Shown here: positions 11,266 to 21,031 of the stretch, one piece after another
Layout: every line of letters begins with the position of its first letter
Numbering within the stretch: the stretch's first letter is position 1
DNA from: Micromussa lordhowensis
Lineage: Eukaryota; Cnidaria; Anthozoa; Scleractinia; Lobophylliidae
Length of the DNA: 64,000 bases
Direction: 5' to 3'
NCBI GenBank assembly: GCA_964020085.1
Contig: OZ026603.1
Coordinates: forward strand, 1,386,801-1,450,800
Notes under the pieces: generated by a model
Databases searched by the model: none
The model's input: only the letters and a program-made list of their open reading frames with translations
Told to the model about the DNA's origin: nothing
Position numbers and translations under genes: made by a program

Positions 11266-14200
11266 CACTTTGAGAGTCTCAAAAGTACAAGCCGTCTGCA
11301 GCCAACCAAGGCGATCATAAGAAGTTATTCAGGGGATGGAACGGGACCAGTTTTGGCATTAGTTGGCTGTTTCTTGGCCACCATTAGCAGAAATCAAAAG
11401 AACATCCAGGAAATGGTCTACGTAGTCGAGGGTCGAGGGAACACGGCGCTCCTGAGTCGAAAGGCAGCTGAAAATATGGGCCTCGTGGAATATCACATTG
11501 AGCAGACCACAAAAGCACCGCAGCCGGTACTGGGAGAGGAACGGCAAGCCATAAGAGACATGGTCCAAGAGTATGAAGATGTTTTTACCGGCATCGGGAA
11601 ACTTAAAGGGGTGACCGTAAAGCTGCATGTAGATCCCAATGCCCCAGGAGCGGTGCAGAAACAGAGAAGAGTGTCCCTACCCTTGAAAGACAAGTTCGAG
11701 CAGATCCTGGACAGATGGCAAGACTTAGACATCATAGAAGATGTAGGAGACGAACCCACTGACTGGTGTAGTAACGTAGTCCTCACACCGAAGAAGGATG
11801 GTGAAAGTGTCAGGGCTAGCTTAGACATGACCGATGTGAACAAGTACATTAAGAGAACGAGGCACACGATACCTACCTTACGCGAACTGGAGACCAGGCT
11901 CAACGGCGCCAAGTACTTCACGCACCTGGATATGAATGATGGTTACATGCAGCTCGAGCTGGCAGAAGAGAGCAGAAAGCTGACCACTTTCTACACACAC
12001 CGCGGGCTCAAGCGTTTCAAGAAGTTACACTTCGTGGTCAACAGCGCGGCAGAAATATTCAACGAAGAAGTGCGTAAAGTTGTGGCGCTGGAACCCCACG
12101 CCATCAGCATCTATGACGACATCCTGATCTATGGGGCAACGCAGGACGAACATGACCAGGCTCTGAAACATATACTGCAACTCTGGCGAGCACACGGGCT
12201 TACCCTCAGTATCAAGAAAAGCCGATTCAACCTACGAGCGGTCACGTTCTTTGGCAAAGTGTTTTCCAGCGAGGGAATCTCGCCGGACCCGAGCAAGGTG
12301 GCAGCGTTACAAGCAGCAGGACCACCGGAATCGCATGCGGAAGTGCGGTCATTCTTGTTCTTCGCCGGGGCCAATGCTGACTTCATGGAAGGCTTCGCAC
12401 AGGTCACAGCACCTCTAAGGGAACTTATCAAGGAAGGAGTTGAATTCCAGTGGACTCCAGAGCATCAGAAGGCGTTCGAGCAAGTGAAAGCAATACTAAC
12501 AGGAGACACGGTAATGGCGTACTTTGATCCCCAACGCCAGACTAAATTAAAGACGGACGCAGGACCACAAGGCATAGCAGCCACCATGAAGCAGTACGAT
12601 CCACGAGCAAAACGATGGAGACCAGTCACGTACCGCTCGAGAGCTCTCACTGACACTGAGTTGAGGTATTCACAGTTGGAGAAGGAAGCAAAGGCGGTAG
12701 AGTGGGGTGTGTTTGCCAATCAGATCTACTTGTACGGACTCCGGGACACATTCGACATTGACACTGATCATAAGCCCCTGGTGCCCCTGTTTGCGACCCA
12801 CAAAACCACGGCACCGCTGAGGATAGAAAGAATGAGAGTTCGTCTGCAAGGTTTCAACTATAGACTTAATTATGTTGCCGGCAAGAAGGCAGGAGCGGAG
12901 GCAAATGAGGCAGATTACAACTCCAGACACCCAGGGCCATCTGTGGCGCAAGAAAACTTCGCAGATAACCAGGCAGAATGGCCAGCCAGTGAAGCAGAAG
13001 AAGTATTTGAGAAGTATATCATGGCAGTAGTTCAAGCTTCGCTGCCAGACGCAGTGTCGTGGGAAGAACTCCTTGAGCAAACGGGCCGGGATCCACAGTT
13101 AATAGAGCTGAAGAGCGCAATAGCCAGAGGGTATCTCACAACACAAGAACGAAAAACTCTGGGCCCGCAGTTCGACCCAGTCTTCACAGAGTTAGCCGTA
13201 GTAGGGGGACTGGTGGTGAGAGGAGCCCGCATAGTGGTACCCAGCGCACTAAGAGATAAGGTGGTCCGGCTCGCCCATGAAGGACACCAAGGGGTCACCA
13301 AGACAAAGAAGTACCTCAGAACCAGGGTATGGTTTCCGGGTTTGGACAGAATGGTGGAAGCATGTATCCAGCACTGTCATCCGTGCCAAGTGGTAACACC
13401 GTCTTACGAACGCGAACCACTGCGAATGACCCCTTTGCCAAGCGAGCCCTGGAAGGAAGTAGCCATGGACTTTTGGGGGCCAATCAACACGGGCGAGTAT
13501 CTGCTTGTAGTGGTATGCAAACAGTCAAGATGGGCAGAGGTGGATTTCGTCAGTGGCACTAGCGCACGGGCAGTAATACCGAAGCTGGACCGGATTTTCT
13601 CTTCACTTGGAATACCAGTGTCGGTGGACAGTGACAACGGACCTCCATTCAGCGGGCAAGAGTTTGAAGATTTCAGCAAGTACTTGGGCTTCAAACATGA
13701 ACGCAAGACACCTCGGAATCCCCAGGCCAATGGAGAAGCCGAGCAATTTATGAGGGTGCTGAAGCAGCTCTACCAGATATGCAGGCTGACCGGACAGAAT
13801 TTTAAGCAAGAAGTACACAGATTCCTGCGCTCTTATCGTGCAACACCGCATTGCACTACCAAACTTGCCCCGGCAGAACTGATGTTCCCCAGCCGCAAGT
13901 TCCGTACAAGACTACCGGTGGGTGTGATCCCACGCCAACTGGATTTCGAGGAACTGTACCAGCGTGATCTAGAGAAAAAGATGCAGATGAAAGCCTATGC
14001 CGACAACAAGAAAGTCGTGAAAACATCCGACATTCAGATGGGGGACTCAGTGCTGGTCAGACAGGACGCCCGCAGAAAAGCCACCCCGCCATTTGAAGAA
14101 GAGCCGCTGAAGGTGCAGTATCGGAAAGGGTCCCAGGTGGTGGCCAAAAGGAAGGATGGAAGTACCATAACAAGAACAACAGCGCACTTCAAAAGGGTGC

Positions 14201-14499
14201 CCTACCAGTCCAATGGGGAAACAGAAAGATCTACGCCAGCCGCAGAAACAGAGGCACCTACTCATGATCCAGTTGAGCCACCTCAGAGCACGGATCTTAC
14301 CAACGGAGTGCAGCAACCTGATGCAGATTATACGCGTTCTAGGGGAGTCACGAACGGTTCATCTGATCGCACAGTTGAACCAAATCAACCGGCTACCCCT
14401 ACACAAATGGGAGGACCGAGTGCGAGGCTGCGGAGGAGTGCGGGCGATTATCTCAGAGACAAGTACCCGGACTGTGTGCTACCAGATAAGATTCGATGA
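11266..14499 (+). CDS. pol: Pol polyprotein: protease C-part, reverse transcriptase, RNase H, integrase
   Basis: Open in the gag frame from just after the TAA at 11263 to the stop at 14499, about 1077 codons. It has no ATG near its beginning, as expected for a fused product. Visible in order: the rest of the protease; reverse transcriptase with L-D-M-N-D-G-Y near 11926 and the catalytic Y-D-D-I-L near 12112; RNase H (K-T-D-A-G near 12553, D-T-D-H-K-P-L near 12760); the integrase H-H-C-C finger (H-E-G-H-Q-G near 13275, C-H-P-C near 13380); and the integrase core with D (M-D-F-W-G), D (S-D-N-G-P-P) and E (A-N-G-E-A-E) near 13467, 13630 and 13735. No frameshift was seen. The tail after about 14200 is polar and proline-rich. 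Confidence 0.92.
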   Translation, partial: HFESLKSTSRLQPTKAIIRSYSGDGTGPVLALVGCFLATISRNQKNIQEMVYVVEGRGNTALLSRKAAENMGLVEYHIEQTTKAPQPVLGEERQAIRDMVQEYEDVFTGIGKLKGVTVKLHVDPNAPGAVQKQRRVSLPLKDKFEQILDRWQDLDIIEDVGDEPTDWCSNVVLTPKKDGESVRASLDMTDVNKYIKRTRHTIPTLRELETRLNGAKYFTHLDMNDGYMQLELAEESRKLTTFYTHRGLKRFKKLHFVVNSAAEIFNEEVRKVVALEPHAISIYDDILIYGATQDEHDQALKHILQLWRAHGLTLSIKKSRFNLRAVTFFGKVFSSEGISPDPSKVAALQAAGPPESHAEVRSFLFFAGANADFMEGFAQVTAPLRELIKEGVEFQWTPEHQKAFEQVKAILTGDTVMAYFDPQRQTKLKTDAGPQGIAATMKQYDPRAKRWRPVTYRSRALTDTELRYSQLEKEAKAVEWGVFANQIYLYGLRDTFDIDTDHKPLVPLFATHKTTAPLRIERMRVRLQGFNYRLNYVAGKKAGAEANEADYNSRHPGPSVAQENFADNQAEWPASEAEEVFEKYIMAVVQASLPDAVSWEELLEQTGRDPQLIELKSAIARGYLTTQERKTLGPQFDPVFTELAVVGGLVVRGARIVVPSALRDKVVRLAHEGHQGVTKTKKYLRTRVWFPGLDRMVEACIQHCHPCQVVTPSYEREPLRMTPLPSEPWKEVAMDFWGPINTGEYLLVVVCKQSRWAEVDFVSGTSARAVIPKLDRIFSSLGIPVSVDSDNGPPFSGQEFEDFSKYLGFKHERKTPRNPQANGEAEQFMRVLKQLYQICRLTGQNFKQEVHRFLRSYRATPHCTTKLAPAELMFPSRKFRTRLPVGVIPRQLDFEELYQRDLEKKMQMKAYADNKKVVKTSDIQMGDSVLVRQDARRKATPPFEEEPLKVQYRKGSQVVAKRKDGSTITRTTAHFKRVPYQSNGETERSTPAAETEAPTHDPVEPPQSTDLTNGVQQPDADYTRSRGVTNGSSDRTVEPNQPATPTQMGGPSARLRRSAGDYLRDKYPDCVLPDKIR

Positions 14500-14569
14500 A
14501 GGAACATTCTCACTTTACAATTTGTTGTGTTGTCTACAAGTTTATCAACATTAGCCCTCACTATTTTGT

Positions 14570-14583
14570 ATGCATGGAGGGAG
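14570..14583 (+). promoter_or_regulatory. Polypurine tract
   Basis: GCATGGAGGGAGTG lies directly before the right LTR, where plus-strand DNA priming is expected in LTR elements. Confidence 0.65.
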
Positions 14584-14718
14584 TGTAGTATCCTAACCGG
14601 CAAAGACTGACCACCAGTGCGGCTCACTAAGAATACTGGGACTCCTAGGCTTGGTTACCTAGTTAGTGAGACAGCATGGCTGACAGCCGAACTAAGTATT
14701 TAGCGTTTATCTATTAAA
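14584..14718 (+). repeat. 3' LTR
   Basis: 135 bp, identical to the left LTR except one transition. It is followed by the CATGT target duplication and the resumed host repeat. Confidence 0.95.
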
Positions 14719-14739
14719 CATGTAATATCCTCTATAACT

Positions 14740-15216
14740 TATACCTCAACTAAAATGTAAACAGCTCTGTTTGATTTGGCTGCTCGTGGAATGTTCCTTC
14801 CATTCCATTCCGCCGAGTGGTTTTTTCCTTCACACTGAAGTGAACAAGGACAGAAGTACCGCTTTCCTGCATCATCCTTTGTGAAAAATCTAAACCTGGA
14901 ATGTACATATCAAGAGAAAATATGGACGGATGACAACTGAAATATCATAAAACGTAAAACTTGCAATGGAACGCCAACATGATGAGCCGCCTCTTTCTAA
15001 TGAACTCTCCGGTATAATAAGGAATTATCGGACTGCAGAGTTAATGACCGCAGAAGAAGCGGTTCCGAAAATTGTAAATAGTTACTAGTAAAACATGACA
15101 CTTTTAGAAAAGAGCCGATAGGATATGCACACTCGGATTGGCTTTCAGCTGCTTCAAAGAAAAATAAACTAGGTTGTTCGTTTAAAACTGAATATATCAT
15201 ACAATATATGCTCATG
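14740..15216. other. Non-coding
   Basis: No gene supported. A small direct phrase (GGAATGTTCCTTCCATTCCATTCC) occurs near 14790. The rest is featureless AT-rich DNA. Confidence 0.45.
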
Positions 15217-15321
15217 ATGTAAGTATATATGAAATAATTCATATATTTGAACTGCGGTTATAGATGAAACCATAACCGAAGTTCAAATATATGACTGAAT
15301 TATTTCATATATACTTACATC
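15217..15321. repeat. Inverted repeat beside the tRNA-like sequence
   Basis: Arms 15217-15261 and 15272-15321 (GATGTAAGTATATATGAAAT and its complement) flank a short loop. It lies 58 bp from the tRNA-like unit and is probably one composite repeat with it. That the family is common in anthozoan genomes is recollection, not tested here. Confidence 0.7.
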
Positions 15322-15378
15322 ATTTCACTCCTCACGGGAAGATATGAACTCAACAAATTGACCTCGCTCCTAATGTGT

Positions 15379-15417
15379 GGCTTTATAGCCCAGTTGGTAG
15401 AGCATCGCACCGGTATT

Positions 15418-15450
<33 letters not shown>
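15379..15450 (+). tRNA. tRNA-Thr(GGU)-like, probably a tRNA-derived repeat
   Basis: 72 nt fold as a cloverleaf: acceptor GGCTTTA with TGAAGCC, an anticodon stem of five pairs (TCGCA/TGCGG), a perfect T stem (ACGGG/CCCGT) with loop TTCGAAT, and the anticodon GGT at 15412-15414. The A box (TAGCCCAGTTGG) and B box (GGTTCGAATCC) match RNA polymerase III promoter consensus. Against a working tRNA: position 33 is C instead of the near-universal T, and the D stem has a C-A mismatch. A T8 run and TCAGG hairpin follow. The adjacent inverted repeat suggests a SINE-like unit with an active or former pol III head. Confidence 0.6.
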
Positions 15451-15451
<1 letters not shown>

Positions 15452-15480
15452 TGATTTTTTTTTCAGGCTTCTTCTTTCCA
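15451..15480 (+). terminator. Possible pol III terminator of the tRNA-like unit
   Basis: CCTGA, a run of nine T, then TCAGG. A T run is the pol III stop signal, and the flanking CCTGA/TCAGG can pair. Confidence 0.4.
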
Positions 15481-15861
15481 GTTGCTTAAATTGGAAAATT
15501 CACTGCGATGATCATTCTTCACTTTCACTTTGATATATGCTCATTTGCAACGTAATCTGTTGGGAAGGTTCTTACCAATTGCATCTCAGCTGTGGTAATT
15601 CTCTAACGAGAATTTCTCTTAGCTTTCTTTCAGTTGTGTCCTCATATAATGCAATCTTTACAGCAGCCTTCTTCCTTGCATCTCTATTCGATGATGTTAC
15701 GAATTCACTTGAATATATTCGAAAAGTTTTCCAGACAGGGCTTTTTTTTTCATCACTACCTCCGTCCTCTTCAAAAGTGGAGACACCTCTTTTTCTTTTG
15801 CTTCCCATAGCTACTGAAACGATAAGAAGAAAAAAATCATTGATAACGAAGCAAAGACCCA

Positions 15862-16030
15862 TTTCAGTGATATATAGAGGATATTACATATATTTCAGTG
15901 ATATATAGAGGATATTTACCATTATCCTGCGAAATCGCGCGGAATATCGTCTGATATTTAGCCGACGAGGCCGTAGGCCGAGTCGGCTAAAATCAGACGA
16001 TATTCGCGAGATTGAGCAGGATAATTGTTT
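15862..16030. repeat. Short direct repeat then inverted repeat
   Basis: 'TTCAGTGATATATAGAGGATATT' occurs twice in tandem at 15862-15917. It is followed at 15921-16025 by an inverted repeat whose arms begin ATTATCCTGC and GCAGGATAAT, with inner arms ATCGTCTGAT / ATCAGACGAT and a palindromic centre TCGGCTAA. A diverged piece of the same sequence lies at 62950-62995. Confidence 0.7.
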
Positions 16031-16214
16031 TATTATTCAGCAAATTGATAACAAAACAGCCTAACATTTTTAAATCTCTCTGTCGATATTTTCTCACTTC
16101 ACTTTTTCTTCCTACGTACGAAGCTACGTATACCGCCGGATACCTGTTACCTACGGATGACAGATATCGAGAGCATCATGACCATATTTGGATAGTGTTA
16201 CAATTTGTTGAATA

Positions 16215-16620
16215 ATAATACATGATATCGAGTTGAACACTCGAAGATAAAATTCATATCCACAAGCGAGCATGTAATATTCTGTTTATGATATAAGCAT
16301 ACTAATGACGCCGATTTTCCGAAGATTTCCGACCACTTTACGAAGATTTTCCAAAATTGTTGCGAAGGCCAGAGGAACGTTTCCGAACATTTTCCGGACA
16401 TTTTCCGAAGATAACGGAAGATTTCCAAGGAAGGACCGATGATGTTTCGATCATACAGCAACACATCTGAGTACTTCTTAAGAGATTATGTAGCTATAGC
16501 AATGGTAATCTTAAGACTTGTGAAAACAACATCATATTTTCACGTGTGAAATAACATGTTATTTTCACGTGTAAAGATCTGTTTACGCGCGAAAGCTCAC
16601 CTGGTATTATAATAAAACAA
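16215..16620. repeat. Dispersed repeat, copy 1 (second copy 23130-23530)
   Basis: Sequence from GATATCGAGTTGAACACTCG through a run of CCGAAGATTTTCCGA-type phrases to AAAGCTCACCTGGTATT matches 23130-23515 almost base for base. It ends in a nested palindrome of TTTTCACGTGTGAAATAACA type. The 23-kb copy is complete on its left side and shows the target better. Confidence 0.8.
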
Positions 16621-16755
16621 AGGTAATTCTCTGTAATGATTATACGAAAGATGTTATTTATTATCATTATTTTTTGGCATTTTTATCTAATCAGGTTTAA
16701 TTAAGTAGCCTGACTTTGTAAACAGAAGTAACATCGACTGAGATTCAGCAAGTAA

Positions 16756-17995
16756 GGGATGGACCATTAGAAAAGTGATGGGGGGGAGGGGGGGTGGGGA
16801 AAAAACAAAAACATTCATGCAAGGGAAAATATCAAGAAAAAAATACGAGCGAAGAGGAAGGCGAAGAAGAAAATTCATGCAAAAGGAAGGTCCAGTTGTG
16901 ACTTTTATTTAATATATAAAATTTGCCAATGTCTATTAAAATAGTTCTTATTCAAAACAGGCCCTGCTATATTATTATTTATAATACATAAAGATATCTA
17001 AAAGTGTACCTAAGTGTTTTTTTCACTTTGCATGAAATGACAAATTTTAGGTGACATAAATTAATTCATACTACAATAGTCAGAAATGTTTTTCAAAAAT
17101 CAACAATATTACCAGGCACAATATGAATAAACAAACATCACTTTCTTCTTATTGAAAGGAGACAATTAGAACCTTGTTTTTGTTTTTAATTGCAGCTAGT
17201 GTATACCGTATACAGTATTATAATAAAAACAATTGCATTCCTCAAAGGAAAACCATTCCATCCTACTGTGCTGGGATGCGCACAAACACCAGAAGGACAT
17301 TTCAGGGAGGTGCAAAATGTATCCCATAATTCCTTTTAATGTCAGTGGACATCTTCGCCAGTCAGGGCATTTTGACTGAATGCAGCCAGCCGTGGAATTC
17401 TCACACGAAAGGTGAGTCTTACTTTAGTTTTATTTTATTTTCTTTGGTAAATTGTGGCCTAACGTCATTTTAAGTTATTACAGAGCACCATGAAAATTAA
17501 ATAACTTTAAACCTTCATTTTAATATTTCACTTTTACTAAACAGGTACCTTCTTTTTGGACTGACATTTTGGAGTGGAGGGCACTACAAGAGGGACTGTT
17601 TTGGTGAATGGTGTATGGCACCATTATGATGGGCTGTGGAAGAGGAATTCCAGAGGTCAGGGACTGCAAAAATGCACGGGGAAGCCGTCCACCCCAAGTG
17701 GCTTCCTCCTCTCTCAATGCGTGTATATCTTTGAAAAGATTTTGCTTTAAAAAGTGGCCTATATCCTTTGATCTGTTTTGAGTGTAGAATAATTTATAAA
17801 GCACAAAAGGATAGATAATGAATCAAGATTTCACTGCTGGAAAAAAGCAATATTTGTGTGAAAAAAAATCGTGCAGAGCCGGGGTTTCAGCTGCAAAAAA
17901 TTCCTGCAGGGAGTGAAAAAAAAATTCGTGCAGGCTGAAAATTCCCCAACACCACCCCCCCCCCCCCCCCGATTACTTTTCTAATGGTCCATCCC
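16756..17995. mobile_element. PIF/Harbinger-like non-autonomous element, 1240 bp
   Basis: Terminal inverted repeats GGGATGGACCATTAGAAAAG (16756 on) and its complement ending at 17995 are followed inward by G-rich/C-rich runs. The 3-bp TAA on each side (16753-16755 and 17996-17998) is the target duplication. A 3-bp TWA duplication with GG-starting ends is the habit of PIF/Harbinger elements. No transposase was seen. A minus-strand open frame of about 94 codons (17520-17804) lies inside and has no motif I recognise. Confidence 0.75.
17520..17804 (-). CDS. Unrecognised 94-codon frame inside the Harbinger-like element
   Basis: Open for 94 codons on the minus strand with unbiased amino-acid composition, including F-K-D-I-H-A-L-R-E-E-E and G-G-R-L-P-R-A-F-L-Q-S-L, which is unusual in such AT-rich surroundings. 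A possible donor (CTGTTTAGT context) lies near its end. It might be a piece of a captured host exon or a transposase remnant. I do not assign a function. Confidence 0.2.
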   Translation of the reverse strand: MLYKLFYTQNRSKDIGHFLKQNLFKDIHALREEEATWGGRLPRAFLQSLTSGIPLPQPIIMVPYTIHQNSPSCSALHSKMSVQKEGTCLVKVKY

Positions 17996-17998
17996 TAA

Positions 17999-18980
17999 AG
18001 CTACATTCTACATTTATAAGCACAGCACTTTCATTGCAAAGCTAGTTCCATTTTTCATTGCAAAAATTAGGTGACAGAACGGCTAGGTATTTTGTGAATC
18101 TTTGCACGTTACAAGGTCGTTCCTTGAAAAGGCCTGAAAGATGTTAGACTATGTGTAAAATGCAATATTTGTGACGACAAAGTCAACTGGCCCCATCACG
18201 TGATCGAGACACAAGTTCAAATATTATCAGCTGCTTAGAGTCGCTCATTGTTCAGCTCCGAAAATCGTCAGAGCATCAAGCTTCTCAAGCTAACAGCACG
18301 TATAAGTGCCGAGACTTGTAAGTGCCGAGTGTTTGGTCGATGAAGCGAAGTCAAGCCGTACGGTGACATGCTCCCAGTAATCGGAAGTGCCTGCGTTTAA
18401 TTCCTGACATGTAGACTTTGATCATGGTGAACGGAGTACTGATTCTCAGTAAATGCGGAGAATTTAAACTTGGTTATTCTGAAGGCATAAGCACTAAAGA
18501 AAATATTGGCTCCAGGGTCCAGAAGATAATAATGTCAACTTATGTAGTATTATTCGGAACCTTTAGTTCTTATTATTTAATGATTATTTTATTGTATTCA
18601 GTGAAACCTCAACTAAATAAAACTAAACGCGTCATATCCTTCTATCCACAATAGCCTAAGCGGTGATGGCAAAGATTAGCGTATTGTGAAAACTAACTTA
18701 TCTTTTTTTCTCCAACACTGTGACAATCGCGACTAAAATAAGCGGTTGCGGTGATTCGAGACTCTGTTCCTTTTGTAATCATTTTACTGTGCTTATTGAT
18801 TCAATCACTTGACGATAAAAGCTAACAAATAATCTCAAACCTAATCAGCCCTCGTATCAAATCGCTAAATACGCAGCCCTCGTATCAAACCGCTATCCTG
18901 GCATGCCTCAAGTGATATTAAAGTCCAAAGTTCTCCAAAGTTCTGAAACCGACTTGTTTTCCGATTTTAAAGTACCCGAA
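17999..18980. other. Non-coding, intergenic
   Basis: A 78-codon frame at 18418 has an ATG but no family signal. 'TATCCTTCTATCCA' with 'AAGCGGTGATGGCAAAGATTA' at 18635-18680 recurs at 20027-20075, an edge of the duplicated block described next. Confidence 0.45.
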
Positions 18981-20008
18981 GCTCTCAAACTAAACCATCT
19001 CCATTAAAAGCAGGCACAAACACAAGACGACTACGAAGTGCATACCGAAGCAGCTCATAAGAAATATTTACATGTACGCAAAACAAAAATGCTCCTGAGA
19101 TCATGTGAACGAACCAAGGTATGTAATTTACACATGCAGAAGACATGACAAGATCGAGAGGTCACTGAAGTTGGCCCGCTTTTTTGGATGTTAATGTGTC
19201 ACGCATTCAGATTTGTCTTTACAATTCTGTTTAGGAAGTAGGGAGCCAGTTAGCTAGTAAAAGGCAACCCGAGGCACTTGCCTCAATAATTTTTTTTTCG
19301 TTTTTGTGGTTGTATGTACCCACTGCAACTGGAAAACAGCCCAGTTCATTCAGCTTCCCTTACATTGTCGAACACTGAGTCAGTCAGTCACTTAGAGGCA
19401 ATCAAAACAATGCGCATTCTGACTCCATATTGATGATGAACAAATGAGCAGAACAATGTCTGGTTAACAATTTAGACATTCATATGTCTTTCCTACTAAT
19501 ACACGCAACTGGGAAACTGCCCACAAATCGATAATGAATATGAAATGTCAAAATTGACTGATAACGTGTTTGACTTATCCGACAAATAACATGTCAAAAT
19601 CGCCATTGAATCCTTACGTACATGAAAGGCAACATTTTCGATAAAAAAAGGGTTTGAATAAGCTTCTCAATTCACGCTACCTTATATTTTATTGGTATTA
19701 CGGTTTGTAAGGTTGACATTAGTCTGCGGAAATTGCTCCGATCACGTGACGGAGGTAAATGTCACACATGCAAATCTTAGACAATTATTACAATAACATA
19801 CAACTTTGCATTAAAATTGAGATTAACCTAAAATGTTTTAAATCGAGGGAGTGCGCTAACTCACTGCTCACTTCTCTACCTATTAGACTCTAAGCAATCC
19901 CTAACATATACATAATCAAAAACTGGTACTAGGACTACTTGGTTTACTAGGAGAAAAAATTGCTCAGTCAAGTGAAGGAGACAAAGACTAATCTACAGTC
20001 AGATAGTG
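18980..20008. repeat. Repeat block, copy 1 (copies 2 and 3 downstream)
   Basis: The left portion (ATCTCCATTAAAAGCAGGCAC.. near 19000-19078, then AATGCTCCTGAGATCATGTGAACGAACCAAGG near 19090) matches 22949-23035 and 23533-23570. The right portion 19636-20008 matches 20086-20455 at about 95% and, more diverged, 23604-23960. No coding frame runs through it. Confidence 0.8.
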
Positions 20009-20085
20009 AGTAGTATACCAGTCGGTGATATCCTTCTATCCATCATGTAGCCTTAAAGCGGTGATGGCAAAGATTAAATAATTTT

Positions 20086-20455
20086 TGATAAAAAAAGGTT
20101 TGAATAAGCATCTCAATTCACGCTACGTTATATTTTATTGGCATTACGGTTTGTAAGGTTGACATTAGTCTGCGGATATTGCTCCGATCACGTGACGGAG
20201 GTAAATGCCACGCATGCAAATCTTAGACAATTATTACAATAACATACAACTTTGCATTAAAATTGAGATTAACCTAAAATGTTTTAAATCGAGGGAGTGC
20301 GCTAAATCACTGCTCATTTCTTTACCTATTAGACTCTAAGCAATCCCTTACATATACATAATCAAAAACTGGTACTAGGACTACTTGGTTTACTAGGAGA
20401 AAATTGCTCAGTCAAGTGAAGGAGACAAAGCCGGACTAATCTACATTCAGATAGT
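20086..20455. repeat. Repeat block, copy 2 (right portion only)
   Basis: Near-identical to 19636-20008, starting TTGATAAAAAAAGGTTTGAA and ending in TCAGATAGTTA. Its end is interrupted by the element at 20458. The short spacing to copy 1 points to a local tandem duplication rather than two transpositions. Confidence 0.85.
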
Positions 20456-20457
20456 TA

Positions 20458-21028
20458 GGGCCTGTTTACATGGAGGTGGGGGACCCCAGGTAGGTGAGGT
20501 AACCCGCCTAGCCGTGGTCGAAAAATGGCCAGCGTTTACATGCAAACTTACGACCCCGGGGTCCCGGGGTGACTTTACTTGACGTTGTTGCGTGGTCGCT
20601 AGGCATGTAAACATTGAAAATGGCGGTCAGTGTTATTTTATCTTTATTTTCTGCTCTCGCTGCAGCATTTCAATGCTGTGGCGTTTTACTGTCACTTTTG
20701 ATGATACAAAGCCTCCGCCAGAGGCAGTTAACGGCCATATTCTTCTGGTTCAAATTTTTACGCGCTTTGGCGCGCTTGCAAATGTAACATGAACTCGACC
20801 CCGGCTAGGCGGGTTACCCCACCTCGAGTCGTTTACATGGCAAAATGCGACCCCGGCTAGGCGGGTTACCCTACCTGGCAGACCGGGCAACCCGCCTAGG
20901 CGGGTTACCCCACCTATCATGTAAACATGATCAAATAAAAATGAGAGATTATATGGAGAGGCGGGTTACCCCACCTAGGCGGGTTACCTCACCTACCTGG
21001 GGTCCCCCACCTCCATGTAAACAGGCCC
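20458..21028. mobile_element. PIF/Harbinger-like MITE with internal palindromic repeats, 571 bp
   Basis: Perfect ends GGGCCTGTTTACATGG and complement are flanked by TTA on both sides (20455-20457 and 21029-21031), the classic PIF/Harbinger target duplication. Inside, the phrase AGGCGGGTTACCCCACCT is repeated about five times at 20805-21000 and once inverted near the left end. GTTTACATG motifs recur in both orientations. It has no transposase. The insertion point lies exactly at the end of repeat copy 2. Confidence 0.85.
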
Positions 21029-21031
21029 TTA

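Larger units (their letters stand above)
10046..14718 (+). mobile_element. Full-length Ty3/gypsy LTR retrotransposon (4673 bp)
   Basis: Complete structure: 135-bp LTRs at 10046-10180 and 14584-14718 that differ at one position, a 5-bp CATGT target duplication (10041-10045 and 14719-14723), a primer-binding-like site just inside the left LTR, gag, protease-pol, and a purine-rich tract before the right LTR. Near-identical LTRs mean a recent insertion. The coding strand is open from 10204 to 14499 except for one in-frame TAA at 11263-11265 inside the protease. The protease active site also reads D-T-Q-A rather than D-T-G-A. The copy is structurally complete but its own protease may be inactive. 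Confidence 0.95.

Noticed and set aside
16756..17995. Long G/C homopolymer runs as a possible assembly artefact
   Set aside because: The runs sit symmetrically just inside terminal inverted repeats and the TAA duplication is exact, so they are part of the element.
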